A stretch of 64,000 bases of DNA from Chamaecyparis obtusa. Lineage: Eukaryota; Streptophyta; Pinopsida; Cupressales; Cupressaceae. The position numbers and the translations under genes are program-made. The stretch's first letter is position 1. Each line of letters begins with the position of its first letter. Shown here piece by piece: positions 62,591 through 64,000 of this stretch. Under the pieces are notes generated by a model. The model was not told where the DNA came from and searched no databases. It saw nothing but the letters and a program-made list of their open reading frames with translations. Where the stretch lies: assembly GCA_027943335.1 (NCBI GenBank), contig BSBK01008849.1, forward strand, positions 383,501 through 447,500. The letters are read 5' to 3'.

Positions 62591-64000
62591 GCCAAAAAAT
62601 TCAAGATTTTAAACCTCAGATTTTCAAAGCAAAAAATAACAATTTCAAGCAAATATGAAATTGATCCAAATGAGGAGAAAATCAATTAACTCAAATGGAC
62701 AAACAGCTGAGGCAAAAAGGGGGTGACTTATGTGCCTAAGAAGAAACAAAATTTAATTTAATTCCCCCCCTTGATCATGTTCGGCCTCAAGCAGATGAAA
62801 AGGATTAAATAAAATGATTTTATTGGCCTGAAAAGACCAAATCGGCCCAAGGAGTGCACCTATCCCTTCAAGTTATTGGTCGATCCTAACCGGCCATTCT
62901 CTGATTTTTTTACAAATATATCTCAAGTAGATTGAAACAAATAAAAACATAACCAGCAGATATATATTCAAATAACCAGCAAATATAATCTTATAAAACT
63001 TCTCAGAAGATGGTTTGTATTATACAACAGCAATACAATAACCATGCATTACAAAATCCACCCTGAAATACAGAAAATAACAGTAAGATCGGATGACCAA
63101 GAACCTAGTAAAAAAATGGTGAACTCTGATGTGAATCTGCACCGGAGATGAATTGGGTTTCCGTCCTATCCACCGAGAAATCCTGAAGGTTTCCGTCCTC
63201 AGGATTCTGATTCGAAAGTTGAAGCTTCCCGAATTCTCACTGAGAAATAAAATTCATAAACTGAAGCATACACAATGAGACTCCAAGCCTCCTCTTATGG
63301 CTACAGTTGTGACTCTTCAGTTTCCCCACTTTGTCTCTTCATATTCCCATTCTATCTCTTTATAATTCCACTTTAAGTCACTTTTAAATAAATATGACCG
63401 TTGAGTCATAAAGTGATATAATAAATAAAGTGAGGAATCTGCCGGCATTAAAACGGGGGACCAAATGAGGTTGGATGACGTCGTGTGATAGCTTGCCGGA
63501 AAACTCTCGGCGAGGTGCTCCAAGTCCACTACTGAAAAGCCAAGAATTATGAACCCTGTCGACTTACTATAAATAGTAAGACCCTGGAAACCTGTGAAAA
63601 CTACTCCGATTGGCCTGAAACTGAAATCACCTAGGCCAATTATCTCTTGGAACACTGCCACACCTCGGTTAGCCCTCCGGGCCAAGATAAAAAAGCGAAT
63701 GACACGGCACTAAATAATGTACCCCAAAAAGGGGACATTCCAGTCGCCTACATAAAGGAGGAAAGGTTGATTCATTTCAACATCAAAATCAAAACAATTC
63801 TCACCTCTGCTCAAGGCAGCGAGCTATTTCCCAATTGTCAACAAACTATCATAGGAGGAAGTGAGTTATCTAAGGAGAGTTTAGATCAGCGAAATCCTCT
63901 TGAAGTTGCAGCGATTTCTCCATCAAGACAGTGAACTATTGAGAAGAGGGAGAGAATTATTTTGAAAAGACAGCAGATTGTCTTGTTATCAACCATTTTT
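62591..64000. other. WDR3 upstream intron sequence, possible LTR fragment
   Basis: CTATAAATAG at 63568 resembles a TATA box, and the text 'tttccgtcct' is duplicated at 63159 and 63190. No terminal structure or coding sequence was found. The 5' exon of WDR3 is not present. Confidence 0.35.

Noticed and set aside
1..64000. tRNA, rRNA or snoRNA genes
   Set aside because: I looked for cloverleaf arms, rRNA cores and C/D boxes by eye and found none I could support. Computational scans would be needed to exclude snoRNAs in introns.

Overview
The window looks like nuclear DNA of a seed plant with a large, repeat-rich genome. A conifer or other gymnosperm is the best guess. The reasons are AT-rich sequence, decayed Tat-like Ty3/gypsy elements, several LINE types, and a conserved housekeeping gene stretched by a 26 kb intron. 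This is inference; no species-specific marker was found. All coordinates were counted by eye.

The only cellular gene is a minus-strand orthologue of WDR3 (yeast Utp12/Dip2), a WD40 scaffold of the U3 snoRNP / small-subunit processome that makes 18S rRNA. Eleven coding exons lie between 59890 and 21587. They have GT..AG introns and compatible phases, giving 875 codons including the stop. The first exon or exons, roughly 70 residues of N-terminus, must lie beyond 64000. Intron sizes run from 83 bp to about 26.2 kb, and the gene appears intact.

Layout: 1-3478, 5' half of a minus-strand Tat-like gypsy element with an RNase H domain lying between protease and RT. 3480-10250, decayed repeat DNA with two eroded unidentified ORFs and a 51-bp tandem array. 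10255-18510, a plus-strand Tat-like gypsy element (gag, PR, RT, RNase H, second RNase H, integrase, long 3' spacer, start of a 3' LTR), interrupted by many stops. 18520-19990, a LINE ORF1 (DUF4283-type) remnant, then a 50-bp x3 repeat. 20160-21586, flank and 3' UTR of WDR3. 21587-59890, WDR3 with transposons in its introns. 59891-64000, intron sequence leading to the missing 5' exon.

The large WDR3 introns hold: LTR-like copies with TGTNATGTCCCC ends (28432-30372, 35815-36676), LINE 3' ends with RNase H (33375-35035, 35119-35400), a complete but internally deleted hAT transposon with an exact 8-bp target-site duplication (39007-41785), a 2.2 kb foldback structure (45442-47608), and a minus-strand LINE with ORF1, endonuclease and RT tail but no RT core (53570-56810). 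Two inverted copies of a repeat family (49505-50882 and 60817-62590) bracket WDR3 exons 58380-59507 and 59675-59890.

I found no tRNA, rRNA, CRISPR or operon-like system, and no convincing undescribed multi-gene system. The items most worth a second look are the RNase H order in the first gypsy element, the exon-bracketing inverted repeats, the hAT derivative and three unrecognised ORFs.
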